NCBI GenBank assembly: GCA_964036045.1
Contig: OZ038385.1
Coordinates: 1,178,001-1,242,000, forward strand
Reading direction: 5' to 3'
From: Eutreptiella sp. 'Long Island Sound 2002'
Lineage: Eukaryota > Euglenozoa > Euglenophyceae > Eutreptiales > Eutreptiaceae
Length of the DNA stretch: 64,000 nucleotides
Part shown: positions 1 to 9,454 of the stretch, in pieces
Numbering within the stretch: position 1 is the first letter of the stretch
How the letters are laid out: each line of letters starts with the position of its first letter
The notes under the pieces: generated by a model
The model's input: the letters and a program-made list of their open reading frames with translations, nothing else
Told to the model about the DNA's origin: nothing
Databases searched by the model: none
Position numbers and translations under genes: made by a program

Positions 1-400
1 GCTTCCTCACAGGAGGGTCAGTAGGACCCGTGACACCTTTGACAGCAACTCCAAGTAGCGTTTGTAGGTGTTAGGGTCAGCAGGCCTGGCAGCAGTTGAG
101 TGCAAGTGATGAGTGCTCACCCTGCCTTCGAAGGCTGGTGCTGGCGTTAGTGAGTGTAGTGTAGTGGTGTCTCCTGTCCCGCGTGCTTTTCCACGTGGGC
201 AGGGGACTGCGTTAGCTTTTGGCCTTTAGCAAAAATGGGCGTTTTGTATGCCCTTAGCACACTTGGCCACCCCTCCCCTCTGGTAGGTAGGGCTTTTGCC
301 GTCTTCGCCCTGGATAGGCGCCAGCACAGAAATTGGCTGCCATAGCAGTGGTAATAGTACCTGATTAGGACCTTCCAGCTAGGATTTTATGAGGTACCGG
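1..400 (-). mobile_element. Gypsy 3' internal region, fragment cut by the window edge
   Basis: Read on the minus strand, this stretch matches 61,770-62,130 (plus strand), which lies downstream of the chromodomain in a Gypsy element. It also matches part of the 3' internal region of element M near 11,200-11,560. A shared landmark is CCAATTTCTGTGCTGGCGC, followed by text with conserved spacing up to the repeated CCTCCTGTG. No coding capacity is visible. It is probably the 3' untranslated part of another reverse-oriented Gypsy copy that continues to the left of the window. The right boundary, where similarity fades, is approximate. Confidence 0.65.
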
Positions 401-678
401 AATCCCGTAACTGAACCGTCCAAAAATCGGCGCGATCGCGATTTACGGCCCGCCGCAACCCAATTTTGCCGAGGTTTTGGTGATTTGTGCCAAATCTGTG
501 CACATCTGCCCCGATTTAGATAGCGCAATCGGTAAAATACGACGTTATCTAGTTGCTGTATTGAAATCACGTCGATTGCATTACCGGATTTCCAGATAAA
601 CCCAAAATACGACCATTTTTGCCCATTTTTGCCACTTTTGGGCCATAAACGGTCATTTCGATGATGTCCTTGTGGTGT
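401..678. other. Unassigned stretch
   Basis: I see no gene, repeat copy or convincing motif here. Short open frames exist but none resembles a known protein. Confidence 0.5.
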
Positions 679-1456
679 CACGAGATTTCAAATTGATCAA
701 GTTTGTCCCTAGTGCCCTGTGAGGCTAGGCAAGCAATGATTTGTGCCTGTGCCTGCCCTTTACCCAAGATAATAATCCGGAGGGTGCCAAAAAACGCCCA
801 AAACAGCTATATTTGCACTTTTGAACACATAAATGTCGATTACAGTGATACGCTCGTGCTTTCATGTGATTTCAAATTGATCACGTTTGTCGGCTGTGCT
901 ACGTGAGGCTTGGCAAGCAATGATTTGTGCCCGTGCATGCCCTTTACCCAAGATAATAATCCGGAGGGTGCCAAAGAAGGCCCAAAACAGCTATATTTGC
1001 ACTTTTGAACACATAAATGTTGATTACAGTGATACACTCGTGCTTTCATGTGATTTCAAATTGATCACGTTTGTCGGCTGTGCTACGTGAGGCTTGGCAA
1101 GCAATGATTTGTGCCCGTGCATGCCCTTTACCCAAGATAATAATCCGGAGGGTGCCAAAGAAGGCCCAAACCAGCTATATTTGCACTTTTGAACACATAA
1201 ATGTTGATTACAGTGATACGCTCGTGCTTTCATGTGATTTCAAATTGATCACGTTTGTCGGCTGTGCTACGTGAGGCTTGGCAAGCAATGATTTGTGCCC
1301 GTGCATGCCCTTTACCCAAGATAATAATCCGGAGGGTGCCAAAGAAGGCCCAAAACAGCTATATTTGCACTTTTGAACACATAAATGTTGATTAAAGTGA
1401 TACGGCCGTGCTTTCGTGTGATTTCCAATTGATTGAGTTTGTCCCCTGTGCTACTG
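679..1456 (+). repeat. Tandem array of a 184-bp repeat (about four units)
   Basis: Near-identical units begin at about 679, 863, 1,047 and 1,231. Each contains GGCAAGCAATGATTTGTGC, a CCCTTTACCCAAGATAATAA stretch, and TTTGCACTTTTGAACACATA. The spacing is 184 bp. Later units are more alike than the first, as expected from local amplification. Short open frames recur once per unit and are products of the repeat, not genes. The same family returns at 4,440-5,110 in a more diverged form. Confidence 0.9.
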
Positions 1457-2240
1457 AAGCGATACCCAGAACCCCATGGCTAGGGTAGGGCATACAACCG
1501 GTCTCCGGTCCACTAACCCCATGTACGGAAGGGAAGACGCCCGTTGACGCCCGGTGCGAGCCCGGCAGGAGCGTGTTCCGTGCCGTAAAGCCCCGCATCG
1601 GCAACCGATGCGCCGCCAGCAGAGATTTATATATCAGAACATCAGGAATCAACAGGGTTTTTTTTTTATATTGTTTCCGTCAATTTTTACGCTTCCGTTC
1701 TGATATTCACTGTTTTGACAGCTGGCGGTTAGCTCGCGACTTTAGCGTAACCGCCAGTTTAACTGTTATATACAGATGTTTTAGCGCAAATCGTGACGAA
1801 GACTCTAAAGTCTTCAGGAATTGCATTGATGCATCCGCAATTTTCACATCTTACACTCGCAACCTTAATCCGAATTTTTCAGGATGTCGAAATCGGATTT
1901 TCGACTTCGACATCCCCGCACTTGATTTGACCTCTTTCGAGTGGACCTACGTGCTTCCCTATGCACGAATCAACTTTCCTTTTGTCTTGCCCTCCATTTG
2001 TCTTAGAGATATGGGCAAAACAAAGTTGATTCGTGAGGCCACTTGTGAGGGTCATATCTCGTGCCGCTTGCGAGGAATGACAATAAGGAAACGTGGGATG
2101 TATTCACAATACTCCCGACGTAATTTAGGAAGCCTTATACGCCTTGCGTCTCCACACGTGCGCGCTAGCGTAATGGATCATGGTCAAGAGGGTAGAGTTT
2201 GCGTTGTAACTCTTTGGCCATGATATTGCGTGCGTTAAGA
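1457..2240. other. Hairpin-rich stretch without a recognised gene
   Basis: A 216-codon open frame runs from 1,573 to 2,223 on the plus strand, but it resembles no protein I know and is probably fortuitous. The stretch holds a cluster of inverted repeats: CTGGCGGTTA/TAACCGCCAG (1,722-1,757), GAAGACT/AGTCTTC (1,798-1,815), GGATGTCGAA/TTCGACATCC (1,882-1,915) and CACGAATCAACTTT with its complement (1,964-1,977 and 2,022-2,035). I do not know its function. It could be several palindromic mobile-element remnants or a structured RNA region. Confidence 0.5.
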
Positions 2241-4439
2241 TAACTTTCGAGTATAGCGCGCGAGTGTTGGTGTTGCAGAGGAACTTTCCTTGAGTTCCTA
2301 TGAGCGATTGACACAAAGTTATGCCCTTGGAGGGGCATGACATATCGTGGGGGGAGCTACCTTTTTGGGCAATATGTGGTATGTGCCATGTGTTGTATTG
2401 CGTGCCCATTTGGCGGGTTTGGCTAAGAGCGATACACCCACCAATGGACCTCATATTGCACGAGGCCCTTCCTCATACTCCCCACGATCAATTGCAAGCC
2501 TAACCTTCGTGGAGGGAAGCTTGTGTGGCGATCCCAAAGCGATGCGTTGGGAGCAAGGTGTGTGTTTTGCAATTTTCCATATTTTCATGTGCCCACTTGG
2601 GAAGTAGCGCTCGTAACCTTTCAAAGCGCCCCAAGTGGAGCACATATGTGGAATCGAAGGTCATTGGTGTCAAGTTATTGTGTTTGGAAGGATTGGTCGA
2701 TTACTCAATCCAAGCCGAAGATATTATAATATATTTGTGCGCCTTTCAAGGCACTTTTGGGTGTTTTTTCGCCAATATTGCTGTTTTTTGCCCGTCATGA
2801 TGTCAAGTGGCGACCATGTATCTCAACGTTGCGCTCAATTGACATCATGACCCAAGTATGTTATGAGGGTACATACTTCGGTGCCCAACATATCTTGGAC
2901 CCGGCGAATAACTCCTCTTGGGCTTGGCATACCGTGGCCGCCATGTTGGCGATTTGGGACTATTCCAAATCATGCGCTCACTTGGCGAGCCTGCCATTCC
3001 CAATACCGGAGGAGTTGGGCGACGCCCAAGTGATATGTTGGACACATATGACTTGATACCAATCCTATGGCACACCCCGGTCCAAGTCGGGCATGTGCCT
3101 CATTTGCCCCAACCATGAGTGTGCGCATTTTTGGCCATTTTGAGCAATTTTCCACTTTTCCTGCCCGCCGTGCACTATGTTCAGCCTACCCGTGCACGCC
3201 GGACGCATGGACCAATGGACCATATATGACATGGGTGTTATGTATATTGGTCCCCATGGTCCACACACCACGTGGGCGAAGCGGAGCCACCTTCATTAAG
3301 GTGCTAGCCCAAAGTGAGTGTGGGCAATTTTGCCATTTTGGCATTTGTGGACCCAATTGGGATTGTCACCACGCCAAGTGGCATGGAGATCTTTGAAAGC
3401 CAAGGGCATGGGAGTCTCCGTTGGACTCCCGGTGGCTTGCGTGTGGAATGGCGGATCCAATGTTCAAGCCGGCGTGGAGATATACTATTGGGAGCACCCC
3501 CGAATTTTGGCTCATTTCGAGCAGCCAAAATGACCCCCTTTTGGGACCCCAATTTCACCCCCCCGTGTGGTCAATTGGCGGCCCCATATCTCTATGCCCA
3601 CAGGGAGCCTGGACCAAATTTCACGTTGTACACTCAGATATAAGTCCTAGGTCCTGCCTCCTACCCTGTGGGTCATTGGCCTTGCCCTGGCCGGGCGAGC
3701 CACGCGTGAGAATGATGCCAATTTTGGTGATTTTGGCATCATGACCCCACTTGACGAATCCGTGGTGCCCTGATGCCAGGGCCTCAGAGGGAACCAGGTT
3801 GGGTGAGGGCTCCAGGGAGTTCGTATTTGAGGAGCATAGGGTCAGTTGCCTCGTCCCTACCTCTGGCTGGTCCGGACGAGGGGTCAATTTTGGAGATTTT
3901 TGAGCTAATATCAGTTTGGGCTGAAACAGCCCATTTTCAGCTATCAACTCCTAGGGGATAATGGCGGGGCCATCTCTCTCGCTCAGAGGAGAGTTAGGAC
4001 CTGCCGGTGAGGGAGCATAGGGAGCTACTGTCGGGTGGCCTTGGAGTTCTTTGGTTTCCAGGAACTCGCCTTTGGCTGGGCGGGACACCCCCCCTATTGG
4101 CAGGGTTTCAGGGTCCGGACTGAGCAGGGCATGGGTTGTGTTTGAGCCCTCGCCCCCATCAGCCACTGAGAGGGTCGGACCTGGGATTGGGATACGAGTT
4201 GGGACAGAGTGTCCATTGTCCTGTGATGCCCTTACCCGAGTCCAGTCTTAACCCCATGTGTACATATCCTGATGTGTTGCTGTACATACTTTCGTTCCCT
4301 TGTTGCAGAGTGGCAAGGATCCTGAAACGCTTTGTCACATGACACGAGCGTATTGATGCCCCTGTGAGCGCAGTGCTTTGCCTGCCTGCTTGCTTGTGCG
4401 TGTCACCGCAGCGTCCCGTGGCCAGGCCCCCCACGGGAA
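2241..4439. other. Unassigned stretch between the two 184-bp repeat arrays
   Basis: No gene is recognised. Short motifs of the type CCAAGTGG or CACTTGGCG recur at irregular distances, for example near 2,592, 2,629, 2,812, 2,980, 3,028 and 3,373. They may be traces of a decayed tandem repeat, but I could not define a period. All open frames are short. Confidence 0.4.
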
Positions 4440-5110
4440 CGCGTCACTACATGAGGCTTGGCAAGCAACAATTTGTGACCGTGCATGCCCTTTCCTCAAG
4501 GTTATGGCCCGGAGGGTGCCAAAAAAGGCCCCAAACAGCTATATTTGCACTTTTGAACACATAAATATTGATTCAAGTGATACGGTTGCGCTTTGGTGTG
4601 ATTTCAAATTGATGAAATGTGTCCCTAGTGCTAGGTGAGGCTTGGCAAGCAATGATTTGTGCCCGTGCATGCCCTTTACTCAAGGTTGCGGTCCGGAAGG
4701 TGCAAAAGAAGGCCCAAAACAGCTATATTTGCACTTTTGAACACACAAATGTTGATTAAAGTGATACGGTCGCGCTTTCGTGTGATTTCAAGTTGATGAA
4801 ATTTGTCCCGAGTGCTAGGTGAGGCTTCACAAGCAACAATTTGTGCCCGTGCATGCTCTTTACTCAATGTTAGGGCCCGGAGGGTGCCGAAGAAGGCCCA
4901 AAACAGCTACATTTGCACTTTTGAAGACATAAATGTTGATTAAAGTGCTATCGCTGCCCGTGTGTGTGATTTCAAGTTGTTCAAGTTGGTCACTAGTGCT
5001 AGGTGAGCCTAGACAATGAACAATTTGTGCCCGTGCATGCTCTTTACTCAAGAATATGAACCGGAGGGTGCAAAGAAAGGCTCAAAACAACTGTATTTGC
5101 ACACACGCAA
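4440..5110 (+). repeat. Second, diverged array of the 184-bp repeat
   Basis: About four units begin near 4,450, 4,635, 4,818 and 5,004. Each has a GAGGCTTGGCAAGCAA-like start, a CCGGAGGGTGC segment and TTTGCACTTTTGAA. They share period and core motifs with 679-1,456 but differ more from one another, so this array is older or less homogenised. The last unit is truncated. Confidence 0.85.
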
Positions 5111-5414
5111 TGATTAGATTTGCAAATGCTGTAATGGTCAGAGCCACACTCCCTTGGCACTGCCTGTCAGAAAAAACAAAAAGGAATCCCCCTTGTACGT
5201 GCGCGCATACAAGCTGCGTTTGTATGGGTTGTAAGGTGTGTCCTTCTCCCTTAAATGACGCACCATGGGGTAACAAAACGCCCCAATCGTTACAACTTGC
5301 TGGGCCGCTGTGTGTTTCGGGTAAACATGAGCTACGAGGTCACTGAGTGTGTATTTCTGACACTGTGCTGCCTCTGATAGGAAGTACGCGTCTGCAATAG
5401 GCGTGATGGTATTA
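5111..5414. other. Flank of Gypsy element H, unassigned
   Basis: No gene seen. The five bases just before the LTR (5,410-5,414, TATTA) would be the left target-site duplication if element H inserted normally. The partner copy is not found in this window. Confidence 0.35.
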
Positions 5415-6122
5415 AGTAAGAAAAAGTCACAGCCATGTCTTTTTTGGAGGGCTTGATCCAGGCCAAGCCCCCTTAAAACCCGTTTGTTGATGCCAAGACT
5501 AACTTAAGTATTTTTATCACTCTTTTGAAGCTTTTAGTACACTTTCTCAAAGTAACTAGGGTTGTAACCCTAGCCCCCCATGAAGTTCACCCCTACCACT
5601 CAACTGAGCGGAGGTATCTTCCTTCATGGAGGATATACCGAAATAAAATAGGCATTTCATGCTTTAGGCCTTGGAGGTTAAGCCTAGTGGTCTCCCACCC
5701 CAAGAACCCTATACTCAATTGTTCCTACCACTTATTGTGGCTCTACTTCTTAACTGATTCTGAATTCAGTTGCTTGGCCAAGTCATATTCTGTGTCTGGC
5801 CTGACACCTATGCCCCACATTCCTAACCAGCACCATTTCACCCAAAAGAGTGCACATGAAGTGCTTGATGCTATCTTGGAGGCTAGAGTCAGTCCAGCTT
5901 TCATATAAAATCTTTTGTTTTATCCACTTGTGATTGAATCTTTGTGTTTATACCTGCTTTGTCTATCTGCAGCCCTTCTGTGTTACACTGGATTTCAAAC
6001 TATTCATTGATTCGATCCACATCCTGTTCTTGCTCTACTTGCTGCTTTGGTTTTGGGATTTCACCATCAAAAACCTGCAGCATTTCATCAAAATCTATAG
6101 GGCACTAATCAAGGACATCTTT
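5415..6122 (+). mobile_element. 5' LTR of plus-strand Gypsy element H
   Basis: The sequence begins AGTAAGAAAAAGT, the same terminus as the LTRs of element M read on the minus strand. It ends directly before GGTAGCAGAGG, which looks like an initiator tRNA-Met primer binding site, and gag follows 86 bp later. A TATA-like ATATAAAAT lies at about 5,904-5,912. Its first ~560 bp are repeated at 53,248-53,818 and 60,104-60,604 inside pol copies. The termini are AG...CC rather than TG...CA. The right edge is inferred from the primer site, since no intact 3' partner LTR is in the window. Confidence 0.75.
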
Positions 6123-6140
6123 CCGGTAGCAGAGGCAAAC
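6123..6140 (+). other. Primer binding site of element H (initiator tRNA-Met type)
   Basis: GGTAGCAGAGGC immediately follows the LTR. It resembles the usual complement of the 3' end of eukaryotic initiator tRNA-Met (TGGTAGCAGAGG...). The first T is a C here. Position between LTR and gag supports the call. Confidence 0.7.
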
Positions 6141-6207
6141 CCTGAGAACCTTTCGAACCGACTCTGAGCAGAAGCACAAGAAAAGCACACTGAAAAGCAC
6201 ATTGAAC

Positions 6208-6772
6208 ATGTCCACTCAACTGTCCTCCCGAACCTGGCCGATCAGAAGTGTACAAGTACAACATGGCAGTGTAGCCCACCCAAAGAGTGAACCGCCACTC
6301 AGAGCAGCATCTGGGTCTCAGGAAGATCCAGAGCACAGAAGGGCGAAACTAAATCCGCCCAGAACAACCCCATTAACCATGGAAACCTTAGCGGCCCATG
6401 GTGAAGACAGCCAGCAAAGGCTCCGCAGGCGTGTGGAAGCCTCCATCGCCCGGTCGCCCTGTCCGGCCTCGTCTTCTACCGTACTTGGAGGTGGTCCTGA
6501 AGAACAAGAGGACCTACGAAGGAAGATGGACGAGTTCATGCTCCGACAAGAGTACCACAAGTCCACCGTAGGAGACGATGGAGAAATACCTCTTGATGCC
6601 CTCGGGTCTTCGCCCCAAACTGAGATGGGCTCCTTCCTTTATTCTGGGCCATCTACAGACATGGCGGACACAGTATCACTACTGAGACGACCAAAAGTAC
6701 ACGACCACCCGAGAGCATGGCGCCCAGACCTGCCGGTAATGGATCCTGGTCGCCCAGAGCCCAGCCATGGGG
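6208..6772 (+). pseudogene. gag: Gag of element H, N-terminal fragment
   Basis: An open frame starts at ATG 6,208, 86 bp after the primer site. It encodes about 188 residues of hydrophilic protein with no domain I recognise; Gag N-termini of these elements are poorly conserved. The frame is cut at 6,772 by a LINE fragment. GCCCAGCCATGGGG at 6,759-6,772 is echoed at 7,720-7,733. Removing the insert plus one copy keeps the same frame into the capsid-like part at 7,733, so this is the 5' exon-like part of one broken gag. It forms the structural particle protein in the intact relative. Confidence 0.7.
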
Positions 6773-7719
6773 TTTGAGGTTCGAGGTTTCATTTTGCGGG
6801 TACTAGACGCCTTTCGGCCCCGGGGGGCCACCTGGTTGGGCCAGGTGATATCCTCCCCACCGGATCCTAGTGGGGGGCCCTCCAAGACGCACCTCCTGCC
6901 TGGTGGCGGAATCCCCCGGGTTCACAGGGCTCGGCGCCCCGTCCCTCCCCGGCTTCCTCTTTTCGCCACTCCCCGGTCAGTGCGTCAATTCGCAGCCGTG
7001 GGTGCGGGCACTTACCCACCGCGTTGCCCCCCTAATGCGTGGTGGCCCGGGGTGCCGGCGCTGCCGGGCCCGTGCTACTGGCTTGTCGCCAGTGGGACCC
7101 CCGTGGGCTGGCGCGGAGGCTGCCTAGCCCTGGGGCTGGTGCGTGGCGCTATGCACCACTACTGCCTTGGCAGGTGCAGTGCCCTGGTTGTGTATGTGCG
7201 GCGCTCGCGGCCGGTTCGGGGGGGCTGGTGCCGGTGCCGGGTGTTGTCTCTTCCCTGTTTCCCCCTGCCCGCCCCGCGTCTCCTGCGCTATGTGTGGCGG
7301 GCCGTCCCGTCTGGGTGTCCCTTATCCTCGCTCGCTGGTACGCCATTCCATGCGGTCTGTGCGTTCCGCGGCTCAGTCCGGTTGCCCTTCTGGTTGTCCC
7401 CGCGTGTCCTTTGTGTGTGCGCTCGCGCTCTCGCGGCGTCCGCCCCCCCCCCCCCTCCCCGGGTTGGTGTGGCGCGCGCACCTCGCGCGGTCCCGGTGCT
7501 GGGCGCTGGCAGGGCCGTTCCACTTGGTCCGTGCCCCTCCGTGTGTCCGGCCTCGGTCCCGCGCTCCGTTTGGCTTGCTTGGGGGGGGGGGCAGCCCGGT
7601 CCCGCTTCCCCCTACCTGGCTTGGGGCTGCGCGCTCCCCGTGGGGTGGGTGCGGGCGTGGGGACCCGTCACCAACCCCACCGCGCGCGCTCTTGCGAGCT
7701 GGCCTTGCGCGCTGGCTTG
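6773..7719 (-). mobile_element. 5'-truncated LINE 3' end (copy A) inserted in gag
   Basis: Read on the minus strand this GC-rich segment ends in tandem (CCTCAAA)-type units, a tail typical of many non-LTR retrotransposons. It matches the 3' ends at 33,767-34,900 (minus), 40,045-40,700 (plus) and 58,700-60,100 (plus). An imperfect 14-bp TSD (12 of 14 positions: 6,759-6,772 and 7,720-7,733) flanks it. No LINE protein is encoded in this piece. The open frames running through it are a consequence of its GC richness. Confidence 0.8.
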
Positions 7720-7732
7720 GCCCACCCAAGGG

Positions 7733-8660
7733 GCTCCGGATCGTACGGCCGAACTTTTGGCCAAACTTCTATCCGGATCGGAAGCCCCGGATGTGACAGC
7801 TCTGTCAGAGGCTGTCAAGGCTAAATTGGGTATCACTCAACCCTTACCCAAGCCAGCGCTACTCTCACCTTCACCCGGATGGAGCACGTTGGCTGATGAT
7901 CTCAAAAGATCAAGGGTGTCCAGGTTGTTACCCAAGGTCACTTGCCCCAGCCCTTTTCATCCTCGCGCCAGGACAGTCCCAATTGCTGAACTACAGGACG
8001 TGCCGGTGACGGAGACTGAGAAAACAGGGCTGTCAGCACTGGCACCTCTTGCCGGCGTATCTTCTTCTCCTTCTGGCCTAACCCCGCGGGGTGGGAAGAT
8101 GGGCAGACCTATTGCCCAGGCGAACATCCAGCTAGAACTGCCGGAGTTCGACCCGAAAAATCTGCCTGAATGGGCAGAAGAATTTGCTGAGTTTCTTTTG
8201 CTCACTGGCCAATCCCATGTGGATGTGGCCACCAAATGCTCCTTGCTGAAACGCTCCTGCAAAAAGAAATTTTTGCAAAAACAGGTGAAACAGATTGTGA
8301 AAACCTGTTCAACCTGGGCAGAGGTACTCCAAAGACTGGAGAAAACATTCCCAGTCTAGGAGACTGGCCGCAGTGTGCGCACACAGATAGAGGAGCTACC
8401 TATGCTCCCTGAGTTTCCTTCTGCTGCGCGAGTCTCTGAATATGTGTGCGACCTGGAGTATCTGTTTTCACGAATGAACGTGGGCTCCTACAGAGCCACT
8501 GAGCCCCACCTGTGGCTCATGAGTAAGATCCCCCAACGTACGTGGGATGACTGCCGCACTACCTCTGAGAGGAAAAGCCGGACCAACTCGTACGACGAAC
8601 TGGTGGACCTGCTGATTGAGCTGGCTCTTGAGAGGGAGAATGACTCCCACATGGAGAAAT
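7733..8660 (+). pseudogene. gag: Gag of element H, capsid-like region
   Basis: The translated segment matches the capsid-like region of the Gag of element M closely (for example LPEFDPKNLPEWAEEFAEF against LPEFTGKDLSEFAENFGRF, then KQVKQIVKTCSTWAEVL). One in-frame TAG at 8,357-8,359 replaces a Tyr codon of the relative, after which the same frame continues to 8,660. There it is interrupted by the left LTR of element M and resumes at 20,039. In an active element this part assembles the virus-like particle. With one nonsense codon and two large inserts this copy is dead. Confidence 0.8.
8656..8660. other. Left target-site duplication of element M (GAAAT)
   Basis: GAAAT directly precedes the left LTR, and GAAAT directly follows the right LTR at 20,034-20,038. 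A 5-bp duplication is standard for Ty3/Gypsy integrases. Joining the two sides over one copy restores the gag frame of H. Confidence 0.9.
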
Positions 8661-9446
8661 AGAAAAGTTTATAGTGGTTTCAACACTGTGTTTTTGCCTC
8701 TCCTGCTGCTTGCTGCTGGTGTAGGGTTTCCTGCTGCTTGTTTTTGAAGATGAAAAGCTTTTGTTTGCTGAAATACAGTCAATCCAGGATAGCCCAAGCA
8801 GGAGGTATGCAAGGAGAAGAGAATCAGGATCAAAGCATGAAGGTCTGCAGTGTAAACAGTGAAAGATGAAAGGATATTCACAGAAACTGCAACTCAGGTC
8901 AAATCGGATTGCATATTCACAAAGATAGTTGAAATGTTTTGGAAAAGAGTTGCAAAGCTGCCCCATGGTCACTCTATCTCCATAGTGCCATCTCAGGAGA
9001 TGTGCACTCTTTGTTTTGGGTCCCATATGTGCTGAGGTGGCAGGGCATGTGGCGATGAGGTCACTGCCATGTCACATGGGATCTTCCTATTTAGCTAGGC
9101 TCACCGGGAATTGAACCCAGGACCTCTCAAAAAGAGGTGCACAGCCCCCTAGGGTGCATACCACTAGGACAGCTAAGAATTCATGGAACAACATAGATAA
9201 ATTCATAGGCTCTGCCCTGGATATGTCAGTACTCAGTCCACTCAGGAAAAGATGATTTGCCTCACATTGAAAGGGGATTAAGGGGTCCACTCCATATCCT
9301 GATTGGGTGTTTGGTTCCATAGGTCAAAATGTGTTATCACCACTTTTGGTGGGACCAATACTAAGATAGAAATGCCTGGATGCTCAGTGCATCTCTAATA
9401 CAACTAGAGTATGCCTCAAAGCATTGGAAAAGCACTTTTTCTTACT
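8661..9446 (-). repeat. 3' LTR of element M
   Basis: Same length as 19,248-20,033 and the same sequence apart from scattered substitutions. On the minus strand it starts AGTAAGAAAAAGTG and ends ACTTTTCT, so the termini are AG...CT instead of the canonical TG...CA. It contains a tRNA-like segment (see 9,094-9,178). Promoter and polyadenylation signals are presumably inside but I could not define them. Confidence 0.93.
9094..9178 (-). other. tRNA-like sequence inside the LTR (Lys-like)
   Basis: On the minus strand the segment has an A-box-like TAGTGGTATGC, a perfect anticodon stem ACCTC/GAGGT around a 7-nt loop whose central triplet is TTT, and a good T arm with GGTTCAATTCC (B box). The acceptor stem pairs poorly and the D arm is irregular, so a functional tRNA is unlikely. 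The same segment is present in the other LTR (about 19,678-19,764). It may be a captured tRNA or SINE head acting as an internal polymerase III promoter. Confidence 0.5.
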
Positions 9447-9454
9447 CCCCCCCT
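9447..9454 (-). other. Polypurine tract of element M
   Basis: On the minus strand AGGGGGGG lies directly against the 3' LTR. This is the expected place and composition for the plus-strand DNA primer of an LTR retrotransposon. Confidence 0.7.

Noticed and set aside
1573-2223. A 216-codon plus-strand frame
   Set aside because: No recognisable domain, it runs through several hairpins, and codon content looks random.
9094-9178. A functional tRNA-Lys gene
   Set aside because: Acceptor stem does not pair and the D arm is irregular, although the anticodon and T arms are good. It lies inside LTRs.
8661-9446. The 786-bp repeats as two independent SINE or MITE insertions
   Set aside because: Equal length, the shared GAAAT duplication only at the outer sides, the primer site and the polypurine tract at the inner sides identify them as one LTR pair.
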